From positions 15,005 to 79,004 of the forward strand of contig JBFMHF010000012.1 in assembly GCA_040752975.1 (NCBI GenBank): a stretch of 64,000 nt of DNA, given 5' to 3'. Each line of letters begins with the position of its first letter. The stretch's first letter is position 1. The position numbers and the translations under genes were made by a program. Shown here piece after piece: positions 34,984 to 43,883 of the stretch. The notes beneath the pieces were generated by a model. It worked only from the letters and a program-made list of their open reading frames with translations. It was not told the DNA's origin and did no database searches. This DNA comes from JADLDB01 sp040752975 (GTDB lineage Bacteria; Myxococcota; Myxococcia; Myxococcales; Myxococcaceae).

Positions 34984-35309
34984 GCTTCGCCGTCCTCCCC
35001 TGGGCCTGTCTGCAGTGCGGCACCCGCGCTGACACCGACGCGAGGTGCCCGTCGTGCGCCGCGGACGCGATGATGGACCTGCGCGATCCCGGGGTCCGCG
35101 CCGAGCTGCTCAAGGAAGACGAGGAGCGACGAGGCAAGCGCCGGCAGGTGATGATCTGGGTGGCGCTCCCCGCGGCCATCTTGACGGCGACGCTGTTGGG
35201 GCTGGGCGTGGTGGGCCTGTTTGTGGGCGCCGCGGCGGGCTACGGCCTTTCGCTGGCCCTCGCCTCGATGTTCCCTGCGCCGCAGCTCTTCCCCTACGCC
35301 AGGGACTGA
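34980..35309 (+). CDS. Small zinc-ribbon membrane protein
   Basis: 109 residues. An N-terminal zinc ribbon (CLQCGTRADTDARCPSC), a short charged helix (KEDEERRGKRR) and one or two C-terminal hydrophobic segments (VALPAAILTATLLGLGVVGL and the following AAAGYGLSLALASM). Start ATG 34980 overlaps the previous stop by four bases, so it forms a two-gene unit with the glycine-zipper protein. No function known. Confidence 0.68.
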   Translation: MSFAVLPWACLQCGTRADTDARCPSCAADAMMDLRDPGVRAELLKEDEERRGKRRQVMIWVALPAAILTATLLGLGVVGLFVGAAAGYGLSLALASMFPAPQLFPYARD

Positions 35310-35404
35310 CTGGGAAAAATCACCGGCGAAATTCCCGACTTCTGCTCAGGCGCTTTACGGATTCCCGGGAAAGCCGGGGACCGACACCTCCGGACAATGT
35401 GAGT

Positions 35405-35420
35405 GGCGGGCTCGCCCGCC
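35405..35420. promoter_or_regulatory. Hairpin in the leader of the LysM gene
   Basis: GGCGGG (35405-35410), loop CTCG, CCCGCC (35415-35420): a perfect stem that can also be read as seven base pairs around TC. It lies 34 bases upstream of the ATG at 35454 and is not followed by T residues, so it is not a terminator. It may affect expression of the LysM gene or be a protein-binding site. Purely structural evidence. Confidence 0.3.
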
Positions 35421-35453
35421 GGTCTCAAAGGGGCTTCACCGGAGGAACAGCTC

Positions 35454-36272
35454 ATGGCCTACGTGATTCGGCCTGGCGACACCCTTTCAGGCATCGCGGC
35501 GCGGCACCGGACGACGGTGGCAGCGCTGATGAGGGCGAACCCGCAGATCAAGAACCCCAACCTCATCTACTCGGGGCACCGCCTCAACCTGCCCGGCTCC
35601 TCCGACAGCTTCCAGCCGGTGCCCAGCGGCGGCGGCGCGCGCTACACCGTGCGGCCCGGCGACACGCTCTCGGCCATCGGCGCGCGCTTCGGCGTCAGCT
35701 ACCAGTCCATCGCCCGCGCCAACGGGATCGCCAACCCCAACCTCATCTATTCGGGGCAGCAGCTCGTCATCCCCGGCCGCGGCACCGCACCCGCGCCGAC
35801 GCCTTCTCCCACGCCCACGCCGGGCCCCGGCAACGTCTCCGGCATCGAGAACCGGCCCGGCGTCAAAGGCAACGCCCAGCAGACCATCGACTTCTTCATG
35901 TCCAAGGGGCTGACGCGGGCGCAGGCCGCGGGCATCGCCGGCAACCTGCTGTACGAGTCGGGCTTCAACCCGTCGGCCGTGGGCGATGGCGGCACGTCTT
36001 TCGGAGTCGCGCAGTGGCACCTGGGCCGCGGCAACGCGATGAAGCAGTGGACGGTGGCGCACGGGTACTCGAGCACCTCGTTCCGCGGCCAGCTGGAGTT
36101 CCTCTGGCACGAGCTCAACAACAACGAGCGCTACGCGATGAGCAAGCTGCGCGCGACCACCAACGCCTACGACGCGGGCATGGCCTTCTGCCGGTACTTC
36201 GAGCGCCCGGCGTACATCAACCCGGCGCGCGGCCAGGCCGCTCAGCGCTTCTACCAGGAGAGCCTGGGCTGA
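35454..36272 (+). CDS. Double-LysM protein with phage-tail-lysozyme domain
   Basis: 272 residues from ATG 35454, with GGAGGAAC upstream; a start at 35403 is less likely. Two LysM peptidoglycan-binding repeats (about 3-47, YVIRPGDTLSGIAARH; about 64-108, YTVRPGDTLSAIGARF), a Pro/Thr linker, and a C-terminal domain of about 140 residues (FMSKGLTRAQAAGIAGNLLY, ESGFNP, FGVAQWH) that fits the phage tail lysozyme family, with Glu in the YESG motif a likely catalytic residue. No signal peptide is visible, so export would need a phage-like or non-classical route. It is convergent with the rodA-mreC operon. Confidence 0.85.
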   Translation: MAYVIRPGDTLSGIAARHRTTVAALMRANPQIKNPNLIYSGHRLNLPGSSDSFQPVPSGGGARYTVRPGDTLSAIGARFGVSYQSIARANGIANPNLIYSGQQLVIPGRGTAPAPTPSPTPTPGPGNVSGIENRPGVKGNAQQTIDFFMSKGLTRAQAAGIAGNLLYESGFNPSAVGDGGTSFGVAQWHLGRGNAMKQWTVAHGYSSTSFRGQLEFLWHELNNNERYAMSKLRATTNAYDAGMAFCRYFERPAYINPARGQAAQRFYQESLG

Positions 36273-36294
36273 GCGTCGCCTCGCAGCGCCCGCC

Positions 36295-37446
36295 CTACCC
36301 GGTGAACATCTGCCGGTGGCGGTTGACGTTCACCAACAGCCCGATGCCCAGCATCACCGACACCATCGAACTGCCGCCGTAGCTCATCAGCGGCAGGGTG
36401 ATGCCGGTGATCGGCAACAGCCCCGTCACCATCCCGATGTTCTCGAACACCTGCCAGAAGATCATCGCCGCCACGCCCACCGCGACGAAGGCCCCGTAGC
36501 GCTCCTTCGCCGACGCGGCGACGCCCAGCGCGCCGAGCAACACCACGCCGTACAGCATCAGAAGGAAGAGGCAGCGCACGAAGCCCTGCTCCTCCGCGAA
36601 GACCGAGAAGATGAAGTCGGTGTGCTGCTCCGGCAGGTAGCGCAGCCCCGTCTGCGTGCCTTCCTTCCAGCCCTTTCCGCTGATGCCGCCGCTGCCCACG
36701 GCGATCTTCGACTGCATCGCGTGGTAGCTGGAGCCCTTGAGATCGCTCGTCGGATCCAGCCAGCTGGTGATGCGCTGATCCTGGTGCTTCTTCAGCTTGT
36801 GCCGGACGAAGGTGAAGCGGGGCTCGGCCTGGGGGCGCACGTAGTCGTTCCACAGCACGCCCACGCCCAGCGCGGCGACGAGGCCCATCACCGCCAGCAC
36901 CGGCCACGAGGGCCGCGCGAACAGCACGATGGTGACGGCGGTGAAGACCATCATCAGCGCGGTGCCCAGGTCCGGCTGCACCAGCACCAGCCCGATCGGC
37001 ACCAGCGCCATCGCCGCGGGGGGGATCAGCCGAAGGAAGCCATACGCTGGCCGCTCGTCGTCGTGGAAGTACTTCGCCAGCATCAACAGCATGCCGATCT
37101 TCATGAACTCGGCGGGCTGGATGCGTAAGGGCCCGACGACGAACCAGCTCTCCGCGCCCTTCGCCTTGTGGCCGATGAACTTCAGCGCGATGAGCGCCAG
37201 CAGGTTGATGACGTAGATCGGCACCGTCGCCTGCTGGATGAGCCGGTAGTCGAGGAAGCTGACCGCCACCACCGCCACCAGGCCCACGCCGAGGTAGGCG
37301 ATCTGGCTCATCCACACCGGCGACGACGGAGGCCGTGACGCCGACGCCAGGTTGTAGATGCCCACCAGCGCCGTCAGCACCACGCCGACGAGCAACACCC
37401 ACGGCACGCGCTGCAGCGGCCGGCGATCTCCGACGGAGAGCTCCAT
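36295..37446 (-). CDS. rodA: Rod shape-determining glycosyltransferase RodA
   Basis: 383 residues with about ten membrane segments of the SEDS family. Motifs: KFIGHKAKGAESWFVVGPLR, RIQPAEFMKIGM, VQPDLGTALMMV and the C-terminal GLLPITGITLPLMSYGGSSM. RodA polymerises lipid II into glycan strands in the elongasome, paired with PBP2. Its ATG overlaps the stop of the upstream PBP2 gene (ATGA). Last gene of mreC-mreD-mrdA-rodA. Confidence 0.96.
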   Translation of the reverse strand: MELSVGDRRPLQRVPWVLLVGVVLTALVGIYNLASASRPPSSPVWMSQIAYLGVGLVAVVAVSFLDYRLIQQATVPIYVINLLALIALKFIGHKAKGAESWFVVGPLRIQPAEFMKIGMLLMLAKYFHDDERPAYGFLRLIPPAAMALVPIGLVLVQPDLGTALMMVFTAVTIVLFARPSWPVLAVMGLVAALGVGVLWNDYVRPQAEPRFTFVRHKLKKHQDQRITSWLDPTSDLKGSSYHAMQSKIAVGSGGISGKGWKEGTQTGLRYLPEQHTDFIFSVFAEEQGFVRCLFLLMLYGVVLLGALGVAASAKERYGAFVAVGVAAMIFWQVFENIGMVTGLLPITGITLPLMSYGGSSMVSVMLGIGLLVNVNRHRQMFTG

Positions 37447-39557
37447 CAGTGGGGCCCTCCCGGCTCAGTGGGCGGCGGCGCGGGAGGTCCTTCCGGCGAC
37501 TCGGGCATCGGCGGCAGGGGCGCTTCCGGCAGCGGTGAGGTGGCGACGGCCGGCGGAGGCGCAGGGCCCGGCGCTCCCGCGATCCCCGTCGCCGTCTCAT
37601 GCAGGGGAATCGCGGGCGCCACCGCGGGCGCGGGCGGCGGCTCTGGAGTGGCCGGCGCCACGTACTCGGGCCCGAAGGCCAGCCCGTCGGCCTTCTTCAG
37701 CTCGAAGTACTTCTTCACGATCGCCGACGCCGTGGGCGCCGCGTCGCTGCCGCCGTGCCCGCCATGCTCGTTCAGCACCACCACGGTGATCTCCGGATCC
37801 TCCGCGGGCGCGAAGGCGGCGAACCAGGCGTGATCCCGCTCCCAGTAGTCCATCTCCTGCGTCTTGAGCCGCACCGCCCCCAGCCTGGCCACCTGCGCGG
37901 TGCCCGTCTTCCCCGCCATCACCACGTCCTTGAGGCGGCTGCGCGTCGCCGTGCCGCCGGGCTCGTTCACCACCGACACCAGCGCGTTCACCAACACCTG
38001 GTGCTGCTCGGGCGTCATCTCCACCTGCCGCACCAGCTTCGGGCCGAAGGTCTGCAGCACCTTGCCCTCGGGCGACTCCACCCGGCTCACCACCTGCGGC
38101 TGGTACACCGCCCCACCGTTGGCGATCGCCGAGTACACCACCGCGAGCTGCAGCGGCGTCACGTTCACGTCGCCCTGGCCGATGGCGGTGTTGAGCGCCA
38201 TGCCCTTCTGGTAGCCGCCCGGCGTCACGCGATCGTGGTACGCCGAGTCCGGCATCACCCCCGGCACCTCCCCCACCACCGAGAGGTTGGTGATGCTCCC
38301 CAGGCCCAGCGCCTTGCCGACGGCGGCGATGGGATCGATGCCCAGCACGTCGGCCACCCGGTAGAAGTACGTGTCGCAGCTCACCTGCACCGCGCGCTGG
38401 GCAGAGACGACGCCGTGGCCGGACTCCTTGTGGCAGCGCCAGCGCCGACTGCCCAGGCTGTACCCGCCGTTGCACGTCACCTGCGTCGTCGGGGTGAAGG
38501 CGCCCGACTGCAGCGCGGCCAGGAGGCTCACCACCTTGAAGGTGGAGCCCGGGTGGTAGTGCTCGGCGCCCGCGCGGAACACCATCGGCTGCAGCGGATC
38601 CTTGTTGAGCTGCGCCAGCCGCTGCGGGGACACGCGGCCCGTCATCTCGTTCGGGTCGAACGACGGCCGGCTCACCATCGCCAGCACGAAGCCCGTCTTC
38701 GTCTCCAGCGCCACCACCGCGCCCGCCGTGCCGGGAAACGCGCGCTCCGCCTCCGCCTGCAGCCTCGCGTCGATGGACAGGATGACGTTCTTCCCTGCCT
38801 TGGGCGGCTGCTCGTCGCCCTGCAGCACGTTGCCGGTGGCGTCGCGCATCACCTCGCCGCGCGCGTTCACCACCTGCTTCACCCAGCCGTCCTGGCCGCG
38901 CAGCGTGTCCTCGAAGCTGCGCTCCACGCCGCGCCGGCCGATGTAGTCGCCCATCGCGTACGGGGGCCGCTCGGCCTGGGAGTCCCCGTTGAGGCGGGTG
39001 AACTCCTCCTGGGTGACCTCGTTCATGTAGCCCAGCACGTGGGCCAGAGTGGCGCCGGCGCGGTAGTTGCGGTGCGGCACCGGCTCGAGATCGACGCCCG
39101 GCAGCAGGAACTGGTGCGCGAGCAGCACGTCGAACTCCTCGCGCCGCAGGTCGATCTGCACCAGCTGCGGCTGGTAGCGCTGCGGCCCGTGCGCGTCGCG
39201 GATCTGCTGCGTCACCTTCTTCCGCTGCTCCTCGTCCCACCCGAGGATCGTCTGCAGCTTCGGGATCACCTCGGTCGCGCACTTCTGACAGAAGGCCGGC
39301 GTGATGAAGACGTCGAGGCTCGGCCGCGCGTCGACCAGCACCTCGCCCCGGCGATCCCGAATGAGGCCTCGCGGCGCGCGCACCCGCACGTCCTTGAACT
39401 GGTTGTCGATGGAGAGCGCGTGGAACTCCTCGTAGCGCACCACCATCAGCCGGTAGAGGTTGACGGCCAGCACCAGCAGGCCCAGCACGAAGGCCACGCC
39501 CAGGCCGATGATGCGCGGGCGCAGCTCCTTCGGCTCTCGCCCCTGCCCCAGCCTCAC
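37446..39557 (-). CDS. mrdA: Penicillin-binding protein 2, elongasome transpeptidase
   Basis: 703 residues from GTG 39557, which overlaps the mreD stop as GTGA. An N-terminal membrane segment, a pedestal domain (RVRAPRGLIRDRRGEVLVDA) and a transpeptidase domain with the active-site STFK in HPGSTFKV, SCD in VSCDTYFYR and KTGTAQV. A Cys/Trp-bearing loop RRWRCHKESGHG matches the same place in E. coli PBP2. The last 90 residues form a Pro/Ala/Glu-rich cytologically unusual tail, probably disordered in the periplasm. It cross-links peptidoglycan made by RodA. Confidence 0.96.
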   Translation of the reverse strand: MRLGQGREPKELRPRIIGLGVAFVLGLLVLAVNLYRLMVVRYEEFHALSIDNQFKDVRVRAPRGLIRDRRGEVLVDARPSLDVFITPAFCQKCATEVIPKLQTILGWDEEQRKKVTQQIRDAHGPQRYQPQLVQIDLRREEFDVLLAHQFLLPGVDLEPVPHRNYRAGATLAHVLGYMNEVTQEEFTRLNGDSQAERPPYAMGDYIGRRGVERSFEDTLRGQDGWVKQVVNARGEVMRDATGNVLQGDEQPPKAGKNVILSIDARLQAEAERAFPGTAGAVVALETKTGFVLAMVSRPSFDPNEMTGRVSPQRLAQLNKDPLQPMVFRAGAEHYHPGSTFKVVSLLAALQSGAFTPTTQVTCNGGYSLGSRRWRCHKESGHGVVSAQRAVQVSCDTYFYRVADVLGIDPIAAVGKALGLGSITNLSVVGEVPGVMPDSAYHDRVTPGGYQKGMALNTAIGQGDVNVTPLQLAVVYSAIANGGAVYQPQVVSRVESPEGKVLQTFGPKLVRQVEMTPEQHQVLVNALVSVVNEPGGTATRSRLKDVVMAGKTGTAQVARLGAVRLKTQEMDYWERDHAWFAAFAPAEDPEITVVVLNEHGGHGGSDAAPTASAIVKKYFELKKADGLAFGPEYVAPATPEPPPAPAVAPAIPLHETATGIAGAPGPAPPPAVATSPLPEAPLPPMPESPEGPPAPPPTEPGGPH

Positions 39558-40054
39558 CGCAGCACCCCCGGCTCGGGGTGATCGCCCGGCTCGATGCGCA
39601 CGAGGAGCGGGAAGAGCACCGCGCCCGCCACCGTGGAGAGGATCACCTGCAGCGGCACCCCCGACAGCGACGAGCCCGCTCCGCCGCCGCGCGAGGTGAG
39701 CCACCCGAAGAAGAGCGCCAGCAGCGCGTGCCCGAACGTCGCCGCCGCCACGAAGAGGGCGTAGCCAGGGCGCGAGCGCCCGTCCACCAGCTGTCCTGCC
39801 CCCCGCACCAGCAGGAAGATCAGCACCGCGAGGAAGGGGTAGAGGCCGGTGGGCCGCCCGGTGAAGACGTCCAGCAGGTAGCCCACCGCGAAGGCCGAGA
39901 AGGCGCCCTCCACCGTCGTCGCCCGCAAGGCCACCCACACCACCAACGCCAGCCCCACGTCGATCCGCGCCACCTCGAGGCCGAGGAACTTCACCAGCAC
40001 CGACTCGACGGACAACAGCAGGAGCGCGAGGCCCGAGAAGGCGAGGAACTTCAC
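39554..40054 (-). CDS. mreD: Rod shape-determining protein MreD
   Basis: 166 residues from GTG 40054, overlapping the mreC stop as GTGA. Five or so membrane segments, with the MreD-type middle FAVGYLLDVFTGRPTGLYPF. MreD is an inner-membrane elongasome component. Both start and stop overlap neighbours by four bases. Confidence 0.93.
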   Translation of the reverse strand: MKFLAFSGLALLLLSVESVLVKFLGLEVARIDVGLALVVWVALRATTVEGAFSAFAVGYLLDVFTGRPTGLYPFLAVLIFLLVRGAGQLVDGRSRPGYALFVAAATFGHALLALFFGWLTSRGGGAGSSLSGVPLQVILSTVAGAVLFPLLVRIEPGDHPEPGVLR

Positions 40055-40908
40055 TTGCCCTCCCGCGTCATCACCGCCGCCGGCAGCGTCAGCGCCACGG
40101 GGATCACCAGCACCTCTTCCACCCGCGCGAGATCCACCGCCGGCCTCACCGTCGCGGTGAGGAACATGCCCACCGTCGGGCGCCCCACGTCGTGCACCGT
40201 GCCGATGTGCAGCCCCGGAGGAAAGATGCCGTCGGTGCCGCTCGTCACCACGTCGTCTCCGTCCTTCGTGTCCTCCTCGCGGCGGACCAGATTCAAAGAC
40301 AAGCGGCGCCCGTCGCCCAATCCCGTCACCGTGGCCCGCACCCGCGTCCGCTGCAGGACCGCGCCGATCCGCGACGACGCGTCCGTCAAGAGCATCACGT
40401 CCGCCGAGCCCCCCACGCTGCGCACCACCTGGCCCACCACCCCTTCCGGCGTCAGCACCGGCATCCCCGGCCGCACCCCGTCGTCTTCTCCCCGGTTGAT
40501 GCGGATCGACTGGAACTGCGAGGTCGGGTTGAGCCCCACCACCCGCGCGACGATCTCCTGATCGACCGTCGCCTCCGCGTAGCCCAGCATCGCCTTCAGC
40601 CGCGCGTTCTCCGCCTCGGCCTCCTTCAGCGCGTTCACCGCCGCGTGCGCCTCCGCCAGCGACGCCCGGCACTCCTGCGCTTCCTCGTGCGCCCCTCGGA
40701 GCGCCACATAGCCCTGCACCACCCCGCCCACCCCGTTGAAGACCCACGTCAGCGCCGCCTGCACCGGTGAGGAGATCCCCAGCACCAGCCGATCCGCGAA
40801 GTTGGGATCTCTCCCCCGGTGGCCCGACGAGAGGTAGCTGACCAACGGGTACACGAGCAGCGCGCCGACGATCAGCGGCTCCCGGTAGCGCGTCAGGAAT
40901 CGAAACAT
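40051..40908 (-). CDS. mreC: Rod shape-determining protein MreC
   Basis: 285 residues: one N-terminal membrane helix, a coiled coil (about 65-100, AHAAVNALKEAEAENARLKA), then the beta-barrel pair of MreC (ARVVGLNPTSQFQSIRINRG, MPVLTPEGVVGQVV). It links the cytoskeleton to PBP2 in the periplasm. First gene of the operon in this window; mreB, usually upstream, is not present here. The 93-base gap to the divergent foldase gene must hold its promoter. Confidence 0.95.
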   Translation of the reverse strand: MFRFLTRYREPLIVGALLVYPLVSYLSSGHRGRDPNFADRLVLGISSPVQAALTWVFNGVGGVVQGYVALRGAHEEAQECRASLAEAHAAVNALKEAEAENARLKAMLGYAEATVDQEIVARVVGLNPTSQFQSIRINRGEDDGVRPGMPVLTPEGVVGQVVRSVGGSADVMLLTDASSRIGAVLQRTRVRATVTGLGDGRRLSLNLVRREEDTKDGDDVVTSGTDGIFPPGLHIGTVHDVGRPTVGMFLTATVRPAVDLARVEEVLVIPVALTLPAAVMTREGK

Positions 40909-40939
40909 CCGCTGGGCCTTCTGAGGGGCTTCAAAGCCC

Positions 40940-40968
40940 TTGCATGTTGGGGGGACCGATCCTACAGG
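40940..40968 (+). promoter_or_regulatory. Candidate sigma-70-type promoter of the foldase gene
   Basis: TTGCAT (40940-40945), a 17-base spacer, then TACAGG (40963-40968), 34 bases before ATG 41002. The -35 element overlaps the right arm of a hairpin (AGGGGCTT 40924-40931 with AAGCCCTT 40934-40941) lying between the divergent mreC and foldase genes, which could be an operator. Matches are partial; this is a candidate only. Confidence 0.33.
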
Positions 40969-41001
40969 TCAAGCCTTCGTCGTTCCAACCGCTGAGAAAC
41001 C

Positions 41002-42567
41002 ATGAGCAATTCCGCTGACACCCGCAAAGTCGGATCTCTCCTCTTCATCGGCGCCCTGGCGCTGTTGTTCGCGCTCCAGTGGGGACCCGGCAGCCAGGGC
41101 TGTGAGATTGGGAAGCTGCCCGAGCCGCAGACGGCCGCCACGGTGAACGGCCAGCCGATCCCCTTGAGCGAGTTCGCCACGAGCTACAACCAGCAGGCCG
41201 ACAGCCTCAGGCGGCAGGGCGTGCCCGCCGAAATGCTCAAGCAGTTCGGCATCCACAAGCAGGTGCTGGACAACCTGGTCAACGCCGAGCTGCTCGCGCA
41301 GGCGGCCGAGAAGAAGGGCGTGGCCGCGTCCGACGAGGATCTCAAGCGCTCGCTCAAGGAGATCCCCGCCTTCCAGAAGAACGGGCGCTTCGACTTCGAG
41401 ACCTACAAGCAGATCCTCGAGTACGACAAGCAGACGCAGACCGGCTTCGAGGACAAGCTGCGGCGCCAGCTCTCCGCGCAACGCCTGATCGAGCTGGTCG
41501 AGTCCAGCGTGGTGGTGTCGGACGAGGAGGTGAAGGCGCGGTACCTCAAGGACGGCAACACCGCCAGGGCCACCTTCGTCCGCTTCACCCCCACCATGTT
41601 CGTCGACCAGGTGAAGGCCCCCAGGCCGGCCGAGCTCGAGGCCTGGGCGAAGGCCAACGAGAAGGCGATCGCCGATCACTACGAGATGAACAAGTTCTCG
41701 TACTTCGTGCCCGAGAAGGTGAAGGCGCGGCAGATCCTCCTGCGCTTCCCCGCCGACGCGACCGCCGAGCAGAAGGCGGAGATCAAGACGCGCGCGGAGA
41801 ACGTCCGCAAGCAGATCGTCGATGAGAAGAAGCCCTTCGCGGAGGTGGCGAAGGCCGCCAGCGAGGACACGGAGACGAAGGACAAGGGCGGAGAGCTCGG
41901 TTTCGTCGATCGCCTGCAGCTTCCCGGGGCCTTCGCGGATCTCCTCTTCGCGCTGCAGCCCGGCGAGGTGACGGTCCCGGTCGAGACGCCGCTGGGCTAC
42001 TACGTGGGCACCGTCGAAGAGAAGAAGGCCCCGGAGCAGCGCCCGCTGGAGGCCGTGCGCACGGAGCTCGCCACCCAGCTCTACCTCAAGGACAAGGCGA
42101 AGGCCCTGGCGAAGGCCGCCGCGGAGAAGGCGCTCGCCGACGTGAAGGCGGGCAAGAAGCTGGCCGAGCTGTTTCCCCCCGCCGCGAAGGATCCGTCCAA
42201 CCAGTTCGCCATCAACCAGGAGTCGAAGCCCGAGGCGAAGGAGACGGGCGAATTCAGCCCCGCGGCCGACGCCATCCCGCTGCTGGGCAGCGCCCCGGAA
42301 GCGCAGAAGATCATCTTCGACCGCAAGGACGCCGGCCTGGTGGACATGATCGTCACCGTGGGCGACGCGCTCGCCGTGGTGGTGGTGGACGAGCGCAAGG
42401 TGCCCACCGACGAGGACTACGAGGCGAAGAAGGCCCAGCTCAAGATCGAGGCCATCAAGGGCAAGCAGTTCGAGGTGCGCGAGGCCTTCCTGAAGGCGCT
42501 CAAGCAGTCGGGCACCGTGGTGGTCAACGACAAGGCCATCGAGACGGTGATCTCCGGCGAGTCCTGA
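41002..42567 (+). CDS. PpiD/SurA-type periplasmic peptidyl-prolyl isomerase
   Basis: 521 residues. N-terminal membrane anchor (about 10-27), a SurA/PpiD-type chaperone domain (about 45-220, beginning TVNGQPIPLSEFATSYNQQ), a parvulin domain (about 235-330; KARQILLRFPADATAEQKAE, then DKGGELGF and FALQPGEVTVPVETPLGYYV) and a helical C-terminal part. It should assist folding of exported and outer-membrane proteins at the periplasmic face. Start ATG 41002 is divergent from mreC. The maf gene begins 10 bases after its stop. Confidence 0.92.
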   Translation: MSNSADTRKVGSLLFIGALALLFALQWGPGSQGCEIGKLPEPQTAATVNGQPIPLSEFATSYNQQADSLRRQGVPAEMLKQFGIHKQVLDNLVNAELLAQAAEKKGVAASDEDLKRSLKEIPAFQKNGRFDFETYKQILEYDKQTQTGFEDKLRRQLSAQRLIELVESSVVVSDEEVKARYLKDGNTARATFVRFTPTMFVDQVKAPRPAELEAWAKANEKAIADHYEMNKFSYFVPEKVKARQILLRFPADATAEQKAEIKTRAENVRKQIVDEKKPFAEVAKAASEDTETKDKGGELGFVDRLQLPGAFADLLFALQPGEVTVPVETPLGYYVGTVEEKKAPEQRPLEAVRTELATQLYLKDKAKALAKAAAEKALADVKAGKKLAELFPPAAKDPSNQFAINQESKPEAKETGEFSPAADAIPLLGSAPEAQKIIFDRKDAGLVDMIVTVGDALAVVVVDERKVPTDEDYEAKKAQLKIEAIKGKQFEVREAFLKALKQSGTVVVNDKAIETVISGES

Positions 42568-42577
42568 AGGCCGCCTG

Positions 42578-43183
42578 GTGGGGCCGCCCCGGCTGATCCT
42601 CGCCTCCGCGTCGCCCCGGCGCCGCGAGCTGCTCTCGTTGCTGGGCGTGGCCTTCGAGATTGAGGCCGCCGACGTCGACGAGTCACCGCGCGCCGGCGAG
42701 CCCCCAGGCGCCTACGTCGAGCGCCTTGCGCGCGAGAAGGCCGGGGCGGTGGCTGCGCGACAGCCGGGCGCGGTGGTGCTGGCCGCCGACACCTCGGTGG
42801 TGGTCGACGGAGAGATCCTCGGCAAGCCCGGCGCCTCCGCGGACGAGGGCGCGAGAATGCTGCGCCGCCTCTCAGGGCGCGTCCACCAGGTGATGACGGG
42901 CGTCAGCTTCTCCAGCTCCCTCCCTGGCAGGCCTTCCTCCTCGGGCGCGGTCGTCGTCACCACCGACGTCTCCTTCAGGCCGCTCAGCGACGCGGAGATC
43001 GCCTGGTACCTCTCCACCGGCGAGGGCCAGGACAAGGCGGGCGGCTACGCGGTGCAGGGCCACGCCGGCGTCTTCATCACGTCCCTCACCGGCTCCTCGT
43101 CCAACGTCATCGGCCTGCCGCTCGCCGAGACGGCTGAGCTGCTGCTGCGGGCCGGCTATCCCCTGCCGTGGAGCGCTCGATGA
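42578..43183 (+). CDS. maf: Maf-family nucleotide pyrophosphatase
   Basis: 201 residues from GTG 42578. The Maf opening LILASASPRRRELLSLLG is intact, with VVLAADTSVVVDGEILGKP and DKAGGYAVQG further on, the usual active-site landmarks. Maf proteins hydrolyse dTTP, UTP or modified nucleotides to monophosphates and are linked to septum inhibition. A loop of about ten residues (SSLPGRPSSS) is longer than usual. It overlaps yggS (ATGA). Confidence 0.94.
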   Translation: MGPPRLILASASPRRRELLSLLGVAFEIEAADVDESPRAGEPPGAYVERLAREKAGAVAARQPGAVVLAADTSVVVDGEILGKPGASADEGARMLRRLSGRVHQVMTGVSFSSSLPGRPSSSGAVVVTTDVSFRPLSDAEIAWYLSTGEGQDKAGGYAVQGHAGVFITSLTGSSSNVIGLPLAETAELLLRAGYPLPWSAR

Positions 43184-43863
43184 TCAGCAGAGCTGAACTC
43201 CAGGCGAACTTCGCAGCCGTCGAGGCGCGCATCGCCGCCGCCTGCGCGAAAGCCGGCCGGCCGCGCGCCTCCGTGACGCTGGTGGCGGTGTCCAAGAAGC
43301 ACCCGCCGGAGCTGATCCGCCTGGCGTGGGAGCTGGGGCACCGCGACTTCGGGGAGAACTACGCCCAGGAGCTCCGCGACAAGGCGCAGGCCCTGTCCGA
43401 CTGCGTGGGCCTGCGCTGGCACGCGATCGGCCCGGTGCAGCCGAAGAATGCGAAGTACGTCGCGAAGTCCGCGCACGTCTTCCACGCGCTGGAGCGGCTG
43501 GACGTGGCGCAGGAGCTCTCGAAGCGGCGCACCGGCGACGCCCTCCCCTGTCTCATCGAGGTGAACATCGCGGGCGAGGGCACCAAGGCCGGCCTCGCGC
43601 CCGCCGACGTGGGGGGCTTCCTCGCGCAGGTGCGGGGGCTGCCGGGGCTGGACGTCGTCGGCCTCACCGCCATGCCGCCCTTCGTCGACGATCCCGAGAC
43701 GAACCGGCCGCACTTCGAGGCCACCGCGCGGTTGGCGAAGGGGCTGGGCCTCGCGCAGCTCTCGATGGGCACCACCAGCGACTTCGAGGCGGCCATCGCG
43801 TGCGGGGCGACGCTCGTCCGCGTGGGCACGGCGCTGTTCGGCGAGCGCCCGGCGACGCCCTGA
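43180..43863 (+). CDS. yggS: YggS-family pyridoxal phosphate homeostasis protein
   Basis: 227 residues from ATG 43180, overlapping the maf stop; GTG 43168 is an alternative. The PLP-binding lysine is Lys39 in LVAVSKKHP. Also seen: FGENYAQEL, WHAIGPVQPKNAKY and the C-terminal MGTTSDFEAAIACGATLVRV, GTALFGER. YggS proteins bind and balance PLP in the cytoplasm. The usual LIGxLQxNK reads AIGPVQPKN. Confidence 0.94.
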   Translation: MISRAELQANFAAVEARIAAACAKAGRPRASVTLVAVSKKHPPELIRLAWELGHRDFGENYAQELRDKAQALSDCVGLRWHAIGPVQPKNAKYVAKSAHVFHALERLDVAQELSKRRTGDALPCLIEVNIAGEGTKAGLAPADVGGFLAQVRGLPGLDVVGLTAMPPFVDDPETNRPHFEATARLAKGLGLAQLSMGTTSDFEAAIACGATLVRVGTALFGERPATP

Positions 43864-43883
43864 AAACCGCCTATGCTCCGGCC

